Origin: a virus
Strand: one strand, 5' to 3'
DNA: 42,876 nt
Virus record (IMG/VR): IMGVR_UViG_3300042002_000032
Location: 1-42,876 of that record
Position numbers and translations under genes: made by a program. Shown here piece after piece: positions 23,501 through 30,271 of the stretch. Positions within the stretch are counted from its first letter, which is position 1; each line of letters begins with the position of its first letter. The notes under the pieces are model-generated. The model did not search any database. It saw nothing but the letters and a program-made list of their open reading frames with translations, and had not been told where the DNA came from.

Positions 23501-24437
23501 TAACCAATGCATGGTATTTACGGGTGGCAAGGAGCGCTCCCGAAGGACGGATATCGATCATTCGTCGAACAAGACCCGACTTAGCATTTGTGAATTTAAC
23601 CGGATTATTAGTTGCTATCAGTAGGAATGCATGGATAACATCTGTATAAGTCGGCTTATATTTCTCATTGATGTTCATCGGTTCATGTGAGACGATTGAA
23701 TTCAACCTAGTATTGTCCGTAATTTTGGACAGGTCACCATCCGGATCAATAGCCACCAAGGGATTTGTCTTGAATGCTTCGACCGCGAATGAACCGGCGC
23801 TGGTTAGAGTCTGGGCTTCGAATGTTGATGTATAGCCCTTAAACAACTTCTGAATAACACCCAGAATTGTACCCTTACCAGCACCGGGGGCGCCGTACCA
23901 AACCATGAACTTTTGGATCTTCTTTGAGTCACCGGATACGATTGCACCGATGGCCCAGAAGATCTTTGCAGCCTCCTCTGGTTCGTAAAGTGTATTTACA
24001 ATTTCGAGGAAGGAGCTACAATCTCCGGGAGCCAGAGGATATGGCAGTCGCTTACTTACGTAGTCTGACTTCTTGACTTCGGTGTTTGCAAATGTCAAGT
24101 TTGTATCCAGACTCTGAGACGAGTCCGACAAGTGTCCTACGTAGTTACGAAACTGAAGCCAGCTGTTACTGCTGAAGTCACCCATGAGTTTTACCTGAAC
24201 TACGCCATCATTGCGCTTATCAAGCTTCTCCTTATGGGCAAGCAATTCAACATCAACCAATCGCTGAACGTCATATTCGTCGGTCGACCATAGGCCTTTG
24301 GCTTCGTCCCAAATTGCATAGAACTGCTTACCACGAACCATTAGGTCTTCTGAACGTCGTACTAGGAAGTCGGGATATACCTCCACAACGCCGTTCTTGC
24401 TACTGCGCTCTTTGATCCTAAGAAAATCTAATCCCAC
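20529..24437 (-). CDS. Helicase-primase-DNA polymerase fusion (SF3 + AEP + family B)
   Basis: 1302 residues with a GTG start after GGGAGGGAGG. Residues ~150-330 form an SF3/D5-like helicase: Walker A GAPGAGKGT (182-190), acidic motif VAIDPDGD (228-235), motif C IATNN (274-278) and RR at 291-292. Residues ~455-640 look like an archaeo-eukaryotic primase: VIDFD (521-525), SGSGVHLHY (555-563), EVKVFN. From ~725 to the end is a family B polymerase. Exo I is FFDCEVF (727-733), Exo II NCRQYD (773-778) and Exo III YCENDV (864-869). Pol A is DVASMHPAS (967-975), Pol B KIAINIVYG (1033-1041) and Pol C KTDSI (1087-1091). One chain could unwind, prime, synthesise and proofread. Confidence 0.88.
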   Translation of the reverse strand: MGLDFLRIKERSSKNGVVEVYPDFLVRRSEDLMVRGKQFYAIWDEAKGLWSTDEYDVQRLVDVELLAHKEKLDKRNDGVVQVKLMGDFSSNSWLQFRNYVGHLSDSSQSLDTNLTFANTEVKKSDYVSKRLPYPLAPGDCSSFLEIVNTLYEPEEAAKIFWAIGAIVSGDSKKIQKFMVWYGAPGAGKGTILGVIQKLFKGYTSTFEAQTLTSAGSFAVEAFKTNPLVAIDPDGDLSKITDNTRLNSIVSHEPMNINEKYKPTYTDVIHAFLLIATNNPVKFTNAKSGLVRRMIDIRPSGALLATRKYHALVSQLDFELGAIAHYCLEVYQEMGRDYYSGYRPLEMMLQTDVFFNYIEAHYDLFESQNGVSLKQAHDLWKEWVRESEIEWKMPQYKLREELKNYFAEYEDRAMVDGVRVRSWYSDFNADRFKAPVKSKEDPKAFSLIMDETTSLLDAIYMDQPAVYAKANGTPAKYWSDSPKSDGKGGTFIPKPHQVVSTKLLDLDTSKEHYVKPPQNHIVIDFDLTDRDGNKSAERNLAAASSWPSTYAEYSKSGSGVHLHYIWDGDTSDLSRIYDEGIEVKVFNGDSSLRRRLSKCNNVPIATINSGLPLQEKKVINADSVKSEQSLRNLIERNLRKEIMGSTKPSIDFVHKILEDAYKSGLKYDVTDMRPRLIAFANNSSHQGPYCIKRVLDMKFASEEGVGDVESDPENPNYSTPVRDERLAFFDCEVFPNLFVLCWKFEDSPNVVRLINPAPPAVAEIIELLKLVGYNCRQYDNHILYAASMGYSNRQLYELSKKIIENTPNAKFGAAYNISYVDIYDYASEKKGLKKWQIELGLPHDELGFDWDSDVPEDQWDRVAEYCENDVRATEAVHKHRKGDYTARLILAELSGLLINESTQRHTAAIIFGDDVRSAKEHFIYTDLSEMFPGYKYDYGKSTYMDEEIGEGGLVRAKPGMYTNVALLDVASMHPASIRALKAFGPYTDNFGDLVDARLAIKHKDFDKASKMLDGKLAPYLEDTDQAKALAYALKIAINIVYGLTSAKFDNPFKDHKNKDNIVAKRGALFMKDLQKMVEGEGFIAAHIKTDSIKIPDATPEIIEKVFEFGKKYGYDFEHEYTYEKMALVNDAVYVAKVGWAPDESEIGKWTATGKQFQIPYVFKTMFTKDPIQFADKTVEAHVKVGNMFLDFTTIENGLLEPYSQDEKMHFVGKGGLFCPIIPGKGGGQLVREKDGKYGAVQGTKGWYWLEAEMVKTLGKESDIDLSYFETLINEAYETLGKFGDVEWFLSSPEYTEMVLAQSS

Positions 24438-24463
24438 TTAAATCCCTCCCTCCCGGAGACTAG

Positions 24464-25018
24464 TTATGCGCCACGATATCTGCCCTCAAGCACATATGCG
24501 GAAAGCTGATACCACAATTCTTCTCTTCTTTGATCTCGTTGTGCATAGCGAAGAGGAAATAGACCCCCAGCTCCGTTCCTTTGATACTTCCGTTGGATAA
24601 CACGCTCACAGGCCTGATTTACAGCAATGACTGCATCCTCGTCAAAGGATCGATCATTGTACTGTTTGAGGCCTAGATTCTCCATGAATATCCAGAACCA
24701 ATCACCAGCTTCACCATCAGTCTCAAAGGCAGCCCTCTCAGCAAGAGCAACAAGCATCTCCAACATCGAGCAGTCTTCCATTTGATACCAATTGATCTCG
24801 ATATCTTCAATGCCTTCATCATTGACAAATGCGTAACGAAGGCTTTTACCATCTTCTGCTCGATTGTCATCATTGTGAACGAACCAATCAAAAGGAATGG
24901 AATATAGAAGACGTGCTAGTTGCCAATAAGTTCTTGATGGATTCTTGACCTGTAATGCCCCCATGGCTTTCTTATACAGCCATTCGATGTACTGGTCATC
25001 CAAAGTTCCCTCAGTCAT
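24464..25018 (-). CDS. Conserved phage protein of unknown function
   Basis: 184 residues. Typical segments are YIEWLYKKA, PFDWFVHNDDNRAEDGKSLR, MLEMLVALAERAAFETDG, WFWIFMENLGL and RREELWYQLSAYV. I recognise this as a widely distributed phage family found near DNA replication genes, with strongly conserved NDDNRAEDG and GGLFPL. The fold is mainly helical and acidic. No reaction can be assigned. It ends 26 bp before the polymerase start. Confidence 0.8.
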   Translation of the reverse strand: MTEGTLDDQYIEWLYKKAMGALQVKNPSRTYWQLARLLYSIPFDWFVHNDDNRAEDGKSLRYAFVNDEGIEDIEINWYQMEDCSMLEMLVALAERAAFETDGEAGDWFWIFMENLGLKQYNDRSFDEDAVIAVNQACERVIQRKYQRNGAGGLFPLRYAQRDQRREELWYQLSAYVLEGRYRGA

Positions 25019-25841
25019 CTCGGAACTTCCTTATTTTTGGCTCCATTGGGACTGGCTTTGCGTTGTCCCAACCATTGATTCCAAGGACATCATCCGAGAA
25101 GCTGTCGAATACTCGAACGATTTCGTAGTCGATCTTTCGACGTTCATTTCGAACATATACGGTATCGCCATTTCCAGATAGCTTTCCGAACTTGGTCAGA
25201 GTATCCGCACCGATGGTCTGACGAACGTCATCGATTGGTACTTCTGACTCATCGACCAACTGCTTGTCACCCTCGTAGTACGTAAGGGTAATGGAGTCTT
25301 CGTAGTCATCCATTCCCTCCATGTACTCATCGACAGAAATAATGTAAGGAAGCTTGTTCTGATCTTCCTCATACCGCTGGCGCTCTCGTTCAATAGCTTC
25401 CTCACGAGCATCTTCTTCTGCTGGAGAGGACCCATCGACAAGGGCATCGTTACGTACGTTAACAGTTACCTTCTTGATATTTACCACACTAGGCTCCTCT
25501 CCATTGGATGAATATCCGAGGTTATCAGCAAGACGCTGAGCTTCCTCTCTGCGCTGTTCCGAAGGCTTGATCTTGTTGTAAGCGATCGGTCCATCAGCAG
25601 GAGGTGCGACAACTGGCGGAACACCCGAAGGCTTGGTTACGATATCGTCACCTTCTTCGATATCCGTAATATCACCTCTGTCCACCAGATCGTCGTAATG
25701 CTTTTTGTAGGTGGTCTTCACCGAAGCGATTTCTGCATCGGCTATTTTCTGGTAATGCTTCTTGAGAACCAGCGTTGTAATGCCAGCACCAATCAACATT
25801 CCACCCACGACCAGAACTACCGCTTGTCCTCGTTCAGTCAC
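25011..25841 (-). CDS. Membrane-anchored conserved phage protein
   Basis: 276 residues with a GTG start after AAAGGAATATC. One N-terminal transmembrane helix (about residues 7-26) is followed by a long charged stalk with coiled-coil potential (to about 175). Then comes a C-terminal domain with YIISVDEYMEG, ITLTYYEGDKQL, VYVRNERRKIDYEIVRV. I recognise the domain from several phages, where it sits beside the NDDNRAEDG family gene as here. The function is unknown. Confidence 0.78.
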   Translation of the reverse strand: MTERGQAVVLVVGGMLIGAGITTLVLKKHYQKIADAEIASVKTTYKKHYDDLVDRGDITDIEEGDDIVTKPSGVPPVVAPPADGPIAYNKIKPSEQRREEAQRLADNLGYSSNGEEPSVVNIKKVTVNVRNDALVDGSSPAEEDAREEAIERERQRYEEDQNKLPYIISVDEYMEGMDDYEDSITLTYYEGDKQLVDESEVPIDDVRQTIGADTLTKFGKLSGNGDTVYVRNERRKIDYEIVRVFDSFSDDVLGINGWDNAKPVPMEPKIRKFRDD

Positions 25842-25850
25842 GATATTCCT

Positions 25851-26195
25851 TTACTTGTTACGAGCTTCGGAGTGAAGCTTACGCTGGAGGTCCTTCAGTG
25901 CTTCGCTTTCCCGGAAGGCAGGATTACGAACAGGTGCACTCCGCTCTTTACGTGGTTTGGGCTTAGGTGTTGCTTTGGCTTCACGTTCGTTGAGGTAGCC
26001 CAGTTCGAGGTCGCGAAGCTCATCGACGACAACAACACTCGGACGAATACCAGCAATTGTTTTAGGCGTTGGAGTAGACATTCTTTCCTCTCGAGAGTGA
26101 TGACAAAGGGGCACTCCGAAAATGATTGGTGCAGTACAGTCGCCCACACTGCACCAATCCGGAAATGCATTTGATGGGATAAGTTCCCCGGACAT
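25851..26195 (-). CDS. Protein with N-terminal zinc-knuckle and internal start
   Basis: 114 residues from the ATG at 26193-26195, two bases after the previous stop but without a clear ribosome site. The first 38 residues hold WCSVGDCTAPIIFGVPLCHHS, split here as C-x4-C, a spacer, then C and H. This is like the C-x4-C-x10-C-x2-H knuckles of actinophage proteins. A second in-frame ATG at 26079-26081 follows AGAGGAAAGA and gives 76 residues. Both products are possible. Confidence 0.65.
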   Translation of the reverse strand: MSGELIPSNAFPDWCSVGDCTAPIIFGVPLCHHSREERMSTPTPKTIAGIRPSVVVVDELRDLELGYLNEREAKATPKPKPRKERSAPVRNPAFRESEALKDLQRKLHSEARNK

Positions 26196-26197
26196 GA

Positions 26198-27112
26198 CTA
26201 GATCTGGTTCCAGACGATGCCATCTACGTTGAAGTTCATCAACAAGCAGTCGCCAAGTTCCTCATCCGAACCGAAGATACGTGCGTCACGATTACGACTT
26301 CCCTGAAGGTCTACGATGCCGAAGCTGATGTGGTTTTCGTTGTCCGGTCCGAGAACCCAACCAACAACGGAACCTTCCTTGGTACGAGGCATTCCGATCG
26401 CATCGAAGATATCGTTAAGGAAGACGTGACCACGAATGCTAAGAAGCTGGTTCGCGTAGGTCTCGTTGGCCGTAAGGGTCATCAGGTTGTAGTCGGGAGA
26501 GGTAGTCTTCCAGTTCGGGTTGTTGTGATCATAAATGAACGTGAATCCCTTGCTGAGATCGATCTCTCCTTCGACCTTGATGTCCTTGGTACCGTTTTCG
26601 TCAACGGTTTCAGTGACCTTGTAGCCTCGGTGGAACTCCTCGTCCTTCTCCAGACCAAACTCCTCAACAACGCGAGCACGGTAACGATCGAAGGTCTCTT
26701 CGAGAGTCTTGTAAGCAGCGATGGCACCGACAGTACGCTTGTACTGAATTCCCTGACCACCGATGATGCAAGAAATGGAGACAACACCGAGAGAGATCGG
26801 AAGACCATAAAGCTTGCCGAGGTTCTTGGCGGTGTGAAGATATACCTTAGTGACGTCCCTCTTGTGGTGGGTGCTAGAGTACTCCTCTGCCGTCATGGTG
26901 GTCTTCTTCTCGTGAATATCGCTCATTCGCTCCGAGTGTTCGTCGATTACACTTTCGAGCTTAAGAGTGGACTTAGCGGCAAGAACACCAGCCGCAACGA
27001 CACCTACTACACCGACGGTGGTGAGGATCTGAGGGCTGAACTTCTGAACAACAGCAGTCGCACGACCAACGCTGTTGATGTTCTTGATGGATTCGATTAC
27101 TGACAAAGACAT
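26198..27112 (-). CDS. DUF6353-like membrane protein, paralogue 1
   Basis: 304 residues. A hydrophobic segment lies at about residues 28-46 (TTVGVVGVVAAGVLAAKST). A second segment lies around 100-120 with LPISLGVVSISCIIGGQGI. A cytoplasmic-type domain with DYNLMTLTANETYANQLLSIRG follows. The paired-helix layout and the phrase SxACIIGxQ recur in the gene at 31739-32578, so the two are paralogues. The family is common in phages and has no assigned role. Confidence 0.78.
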   Translation of the reverse strand: MSLSVIESIKNINSVGRATAVVQKFSPQILTTVGVVGVVAAGVLAAKSTLKLESVIDEHSERMSDIHEKKTTMTAEEYSSTHHKRDVTKVYLHTAKNLGKLYGLPISLGVVSISCIIGGQGIQYKRTVGAIAAYKTLEETFDRYRARVVEEFGLEKDEEFHRGYKVTETVDENGTKDIKVEGEIDLSKGFTFIYDHNNPNWKTTSPDYNLMTLTANETYANQLLSIRGHVFLNDIFDAIGMPRTKEGSVVGWVLGPDNENHISFGIVDLQGSRNRDARIFGSDEELGDCLLMNFNVDGIVWNQI

Positions 27113-27115
27113 GGT

Positions 27116-27265
27116 TTATTTTCTCCTGCTGGATTTGTTTGCGCTGTTGATTAGACGCATGTGAATTGTATGTACTTGGGCGTCGGACATTTTTTGGACT
27201 TTCTGTGCCCACTTAACTCCGGGATAGGCATTCGCGACTGCCGCTCTTTTTTGTTCAGGTGACAC
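27116..27265 (-). CDS. 49-residue conserved phage protein
   Basis: GTG start at 27263-27265 with AGGAG seven bases upstream. The sequence has AAVANAYPGVKWAQKVQKMSD and AQVHTIHMRLIN. I recognise the pattern AxVAxAYPxxxWxxKVxxMSDxQV as a very common short phage protein of unknown function. It ends three bases before the next ATG. Confidence 0.7.
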   Translation of the reverse strand: MSPEQKRAAVANAYPGVKWAQKVQKMSDAQVHTIHMRLINSANKSSRRK

Positions 27266-27273
27266 AGAAACTC

Positions 27274-27504
27274 CTATGATGCGTGCTTGCCTCGTTGGAT
27301 ATGGGTAACGTTGTCTACCACTGGGATAGTTCCAGTAGGTGGTAGCGTTAGACTACCGGTCGGAGATATCCAGTGATCTGGTTCTCCATGCGAGAGTTGA
27401 CGGAAGGACCATCCTGACAACAAAAGGTCAAGACATGTTTCCTCCTTCAATCCAGTGCGCGCGGATATTTGCAATGCCCGGCGCTTCATTGCTTCGAGTT
27501 TCAT
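27274..27504 (-). CDS. Hypothetical small protein
   Basis: 76 residues. MKLEAMKRRALQISARTGL then LDLLLSGWSFRQLSH suggests a helical N-terminus. The C-terminal half is proline-rich. The frame is intact between two well-supported genes. The family is not recognised. Confidence 0.68.
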   Translation of the reverse strand: MKLEAMKRRALQISARTGLKEETCLDLLLSGWSFRQLSHGEPDHWISPTGSLTLPPTGTIPVVDNVTHIQRGKHAS

Positions 27505-27512
27505 GATTATTC

Positions 27513-28175
27513 CTAATCGAGTGATATAGGTTTGGGAAGATCGAGTCGATATCCTTCTCGATCACGACTAACACCAGCATCGCGAAGGTTTTTCCAACCC
27601 CACTTCTGGTCAGTGAATTCTCCAGTAACGCCTAGCATTTCTTTGAGCTCATGGACGGAGACTGTTCCATACTGATCAAGAACAGAACACATCCCATCAA
27701 TGACCTCTTCTGCTTGTCCACGCGATGGAATAACGAAGTCACGATAATCCAAGATTCCACGACTCTGCTCCGAAGGTGCTGAAGATCCATAGCCCCTGTT
27801 TTCGGATCCCTTATTTCGATTGACGTACATACTGTTATATGGCGTCGTCTGAGTGCGGTTATCCCTACTGCTTCCACTTCTGCGTGAGCTACCGAAGAGA
27901 GAACGGTGCATTCCCTCCATAGCAGCATCGAAGACGAGCTCCTTGAACTTGGGGAAGACTACATCAGTCATCACGTATCCAGCGACTGTTTTGAGATCTT
28001 CCCCACCAAAGGTTTCAGCAATTTTGCGACCGAGAGGCTTGCGCTGCTTAAGATCATTTTGATTAATGATCCGCTTTACTGGCTCCCGATCGGTTGGTGC
28101 GGACGAAGAAGCCTCACCTTTACCGGTGTAGTTGTTCTTGATTACAGGCTTGTTGGAGCCGATTTCTTCGGTCAT
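27513..28175 (-). CDS. Conserved phage protein of unknown function
   Basis: 220 residues. A low-complexity N-terminus leads to KPLGRKIAETFGGEDLKTV and GYVMTDVVFPKFKELVFDA. A Ser/Arg-rich linker and a C-terminal domain follow: FVIPSRGQAEEVIDGM, YGTVSVHELKEMLGV, QKWGWKNLRDAGV, GYRLDLPKP. I recognise the whole arrangement from many phages. The C-terminal part resembles a winged-helix fold. No role is known. Confidence 0.8.
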   Translation of the reverse strand: MTEEIGSNKPVIKNNYTGKGEASSSAPTDREPVKRIINQNDLKQRKPLGRKIAETFGGEDLKTVAGYVMTDVVFPKFKELVFDAAMEGMHRSLFGSSRRSGSSRDNRTQTTPYNSMYVNRNKGSENRGYGSSAPSEQSRGILDYRDFVIPSRGQAEEVIDGMCSVLDQYGTVSVHELKEMLGVTGEFTDQKWGWKNLRDAGVSRDREGYRLDLPKPISLD

Positions 28176-28191
28176 GATTTAGAGTATTCCT

Positions 28192-28317
28192 TTACTTACG
28201 GGTACCAGCGAGGAGCCACCAAATGAGCAGAACGACTAGCCATGCTCCACCGGTGACTACAGTCAAGAGTGTGTGAAGCAGTACAGCGCCGAGTCCAACC
28301 TTGGATTTACGAGCCAT
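28192..28317 (-). CDS. 41-residue membrane peptide
   Basis: ATG at 28315-28317 follows AAGGAACTGAAA and overlaps the previous stop. The product is MARKSKVG followed by one to two hydrophobic segments, including AWLVVLLIWWLLA, and ends in TRK. The composition is typical of a tiny inner-membrane peptide. Confidence 0.65.
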   Translation of the reverse strand: MARKSKVGLGAVLLHTLLTVVTGGAWLVVLLIWWLLAGTRK

Positions 28318-28513
28318 TTTCAGTTCCTTCTTCCGTATTAGTTTCAGTTTCATCCTTGACGACAACTTCACCGTCTCGAACCATGAATGGGTTGTCGGGA
28401 TCATCAGCATATTTGCTAGTGAGTACCACAACCGTGGCCATTGTGATGCTGACGAAGGCGATTGCTCCGAATGCTGCACCACTTGCGAATATAGCTACGT
28501 TCTTGCAGTTCAT
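28307..28513 (-). CDS. Single-span membrane protein
   Basis: 68 residues. A transmembrane helix spans about residues 6-32 (FASGAAFGAIAFVSITMATV). The outer or inner tail is acidic (VVVKDETETNTEEGTE). It is coupled to the previous gene by ATGA and overlaps the next by 11 nt. The family is not recognised. Confidence 0.68.
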   Translation of the reverse strand: MNCKNVAIFASGAAFGAIAFVSITMATVVVLTSKYADDPDNPFMVRDGEVVVKDETETNTEEGTENGS

Positions 28514-28686
28514 TTGATCGGTTCCTTACCGTAAAGAGCTTTCTCGATGATTTCTTTGATAGCGATCTTGAGAGCTTCTCGCATCGTGTCATTTCCACAA
28601 AGAATAACGAAAAGACCGAGACCACCAGTCAGGACTGCCAGAATAAGGAGAACAATGAGTCCGAAAAATGCCAGTAGCGTTTTCAT
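28510..28686 (-). CDS. 58-residue single-span membrane protein
   Basis: The ATG at 28684-28686 directly abuts the preceding TAA. MKTLLAFFGLIVLLILAVL, then GLGLFVILCG, forms a long hydrophobic hairpin. It is followed by an amphipathic helix, REALKIAIKEIIEKAL, that could lie on the membrane. It ends ATGA into the next gene. Confidence 0.68.
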   Translation of the reverse strand: MKTLLAFFGLIVLLILAVLTGGLGLFVILCGNDTMREALKIAIKEIIEKALYGKEPIK

Positions 28687-28896
28687 TTACTTGTTACCCT
28701 TCTTGGCGGTGTAGGGACGAAGACCCTTGGTCTTACGCTTTTTGTTGAGCTTTCGCTCGACCTTGTTGCTTACCGTATGAAGGAAGTGTTCACGGAGAGC
28801 AGGGAGCAGGAGAACCCAGATTACCCACACCAGAGCAGTGAGGATCGGCATAGCAAGAGCGAATGCGAGGTACTTAAAAGTCTTGGAGTTCATCAT
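28687..28896 (-). CDS. Basic single-span membrane protein
   Basis: 69 residues from the ATG at 28894-28896 after AAAGGAAAAT. A hydrophobic helix lies at about residues 9-32 (YLAFALAMPILTALVWVIWV). The remainder is strongly basic (KVERKLNKKRKTKG). It begins the run of four short overlapping membrane-protein genes to 28192. Confidence 0.7.
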   Translation of the reverse strand: MMNSKTFKYLAFALAMPILTALVWVIWVLLLPALREHFLHTVSNKVERKLNKKRKTKGLRPYTAKKGNK

Positions 28897-28932
28897 ATTT
28901 TCCTTTCAAGAAAATGTGTTATATCTATACAG

Positions 28933-28960
28933 AAACCTAGAACCCATGTTGGGCTCTAGA
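28933..28960 (-). terminator. Intrinsic terminator after 28970-29245
   Basis: CTAGAACCC (28937-28945) pairs with GGGCTCTAG (28951-28959), one G-U in RNA. On the minus strand GTTTC follows. It resembles the cassette terminators near 33 kb. Confidence 0.7.
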
Positions 28961-28969
28961 TTTTGAGTG

Positions 28970-29245
28970 TTACTCTACGTCGGTGATGTTATGAACTTTG
29001 GTTCCTTTCTTAATCTGTTCGTAGGCATCTACGCACTGATCGATGATTCCGCCGGTGTACTTGGAGGCAGCGTCAGAAACGATTCCAGCGACCGCGAAAC
29101 TACCGACGAAAATACCAACTTTTCGGATGGTGTTGATGTCGGCAGGCGTGGTCATGTTAATCGCATTCTTAACAATGACTCCTGCACCGTAAGAAGCAGC
29201 GCCAGTGGCGATGACTTTCGTTACTGTGATTGGGTTAATTTTCAT
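28970..29245 (-). CDS. Small membrane protein, cassette type
   Basis: 91 residues from the ATG at 29243-29245 after AAAGGAATTATT. Two glycine/alanine-rich hydrophobic segments are visible (about residues 8-28 and 42-62), followed by a helical tail. It has its own promoter (29272-29298) and terminator (28933-28960), like the units near 33 kb. The family is unknown. Confidence 0.72.
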   Translation of the reverse strand: MKINPITVTKVIATGAASYGAGVIVKNAINMTTPADINTIRKVGIFVGSFAVAGIVSDAASKYTGGIIDQCVDAYEQIKKGTKVHNITDVE

Positions 29246-29271
29246 AATAATTCCTTTCGATGAGAGGGTTC

Positions 29272-29298
29272 TCATTATAAGGTGTGTATTTCTTGCGA
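29272..29298 (-). promoter_or_regulatory. Leftward promoter, motif copy b
   Basis: Minus strand reads TCGCA, 5 nt, TACAC, 3 nt, TTATAATGA. It faces the gene 28970-29245. A GC-rich hairpin abuts its upstream edge. Confidence 0.8.
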
Positions 29299-29328
29299 GG
29301 GTGGAGGCCATATATTTGACCCCCACCC
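29299..29328 (-). terminator. Hairpin abutting promoter b
   Basis: GGGTGGAGGCCA (29299-29310) pairs with TGACCCCCACCC (29317-29328) with G-U pairs and a 6-nt loop. There is no U-run because the promoter motif begins at once. Confidence 0.6.
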
Positions 29329-29335
29329 ACACATA

Positions 29336-29521
29336 TTATTCAGAAGCTATTTCGAGAAGGACTCGATTTGCCTCTTCTAGACGGAGTTGAGCAAGATCGT
29401 ATCGACGTTCTGCTTCCCATAACTCCATCTGTACCCGAGCCACATTTTGCTCAGAGTCTTGTAGTTCCTTCTTGGCAGCATTAACTTCAGCAGCAGCCTC
29501 AGAAACTGTCGGCTTAGCCAT
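29336..29521 (-). CDS. Coiled-coil protein
   Basis: 61 residues that are almost wholly a heptad-repeat helix: AEVNAAKKELQDSEQNVARV and on to EEANRVLLEIASE. It overlaps the end of the tail-chaperone-like gene by 8 nt. It is likely an oligomerising or scaffold-like peptide. The family is not recognised. Confidence 0.68.
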   Translation of the reverse strand: MAKPTVSEAAAEVNAAKKELQDSEQNVARVQMELWEAERRYDLAQLRLEEANRVLLEIASE

Positions 29522-30146
29522 TACTCTGAAGTCGAGCGATCAGGTCATCCTTGGAAAGGGCACTGAGATCTTCTTCAGGAGCCTTTTCCAGAACAGGAGC
29601 AGCTGCCGGAAAGTTTGGAACATCCGACATATCCTTGACGACCTGAACAGAGGATTCCTGCTTCTTGTTGAATCCCTGCATCTGTGCCTCAGAACGCTCA
29701 CGAGCTGTCTGCGGTGTGTGGTTAGGAGCTTCCTCACCATTTCGCTTTGCGAGCTCACGCTGTACAGAATCACGGAGGTTGGCGGGCATGATGCCATTGA
29801 TGAACTCAGCTCCGGCGTCTGCATTCATAGACAGTTCCCAGATCAGTTCGTCATATGCACCAGAAGCCTTGAACTCCTTGAGGTGTTCCGGAGACTTGTC
29901 GAAAGTCGAACCATCAATGGATCGAACACCATAGGAACCATCGACGAACTCCTTGAAGAGCGCAACGATTTCCTTACCATTGCGTGAGTTGATAAGACGA
30001 TTTACCTTATCGTGCATGCCTTCGGTGTGTGCATCGACAGCTTCCATTTCGATGATGACGAGTTCACCACGGGAGAAGTTGAAGTAAAAGTCCTTCGACT
30101 GCTCCTTTTCATTGAAGTCCTGGTACTTAATGGTCTTCTTAATCAT
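29514..30146 (-). CDS. Tail-assembly-chaperone-like protein
   Basis: 210 residues. The N-terminal ~130 follow the pattern YxDFNxxExxxDFYFNxSxxEL, then GKEIVALFKEFVDGSYG, then AYDELIWELSMNADAGAEFINGIMP. I associate these with a family often annotated as tail assembly chaperone. The C-terminal 80 are low-complexity and end in a helix, DLSALSKDDLIARLQ. Its position among accessory genes rather than next to the tape measure is odd. The ATG overlaps the previous stop as ATGA. Confidence 0.55.
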   Translation of the reverse strand: MIKKTIKYQDFNEKEQSKDFYFNFSRGELVIIEMEAVDAHTEGMHDKVNRLINSRNGKEIVALFKEFVDGSYGVRSIDGSTFDKSPEHLKEFKASGAYDELIWELSMNADAGAEFINGIMPANLRDSVQRELAKRNGEEAPNHTPQTARERSEAQMQGFNKKQESSVQVVKDMSDVPNFPAAAPVLEKAPEEDLSALSKDDLIARLQSNG

Positions 30147-30271
30147 TTTTCTTCTTTCGTATGATGCGGGTTAGGACAAGAGCAAGGGACTACTTCATCA
30201 GAGACCGGGTGAAGAGCCCATTCGGTGCAGTTCTGGTGTTTACCGTCGCGGCACTCAGGACATAAAGCCAT
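30143..30271 (-). CDS. 42-residue zinc-binding protein
   Basis: Preferred ATG at 30269-30271. The sequence MALCPECRDGKHQNCTEWALH followed by PCSCPNPHH has five cysteines and several histidines at zinc-finger spacing. It overlaps the upstream gene by 17 nt and is coupled by ATGA to the next. The start could be nine bases further upstream. Confidence 0.62.
   Translation of the reverse strand: MALCPECRDGKHQNCTEWALHPVSDEVVPCSCPNPHHTKEEK

Noticed and set aside
26330-27103. Plus-strand open frame of 257 codons
   Set aside because: It is antisense to the DUF6353-like gene. Its composition is that of a mirror frame, and no plus-strand gene is supported anywhere in the window.
28905-28935. Promoter for the 28687-28896 gene
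   Set aside because: ATATAAC is present on the minus strand but no upstream box of any known type fits. Too weak to list.
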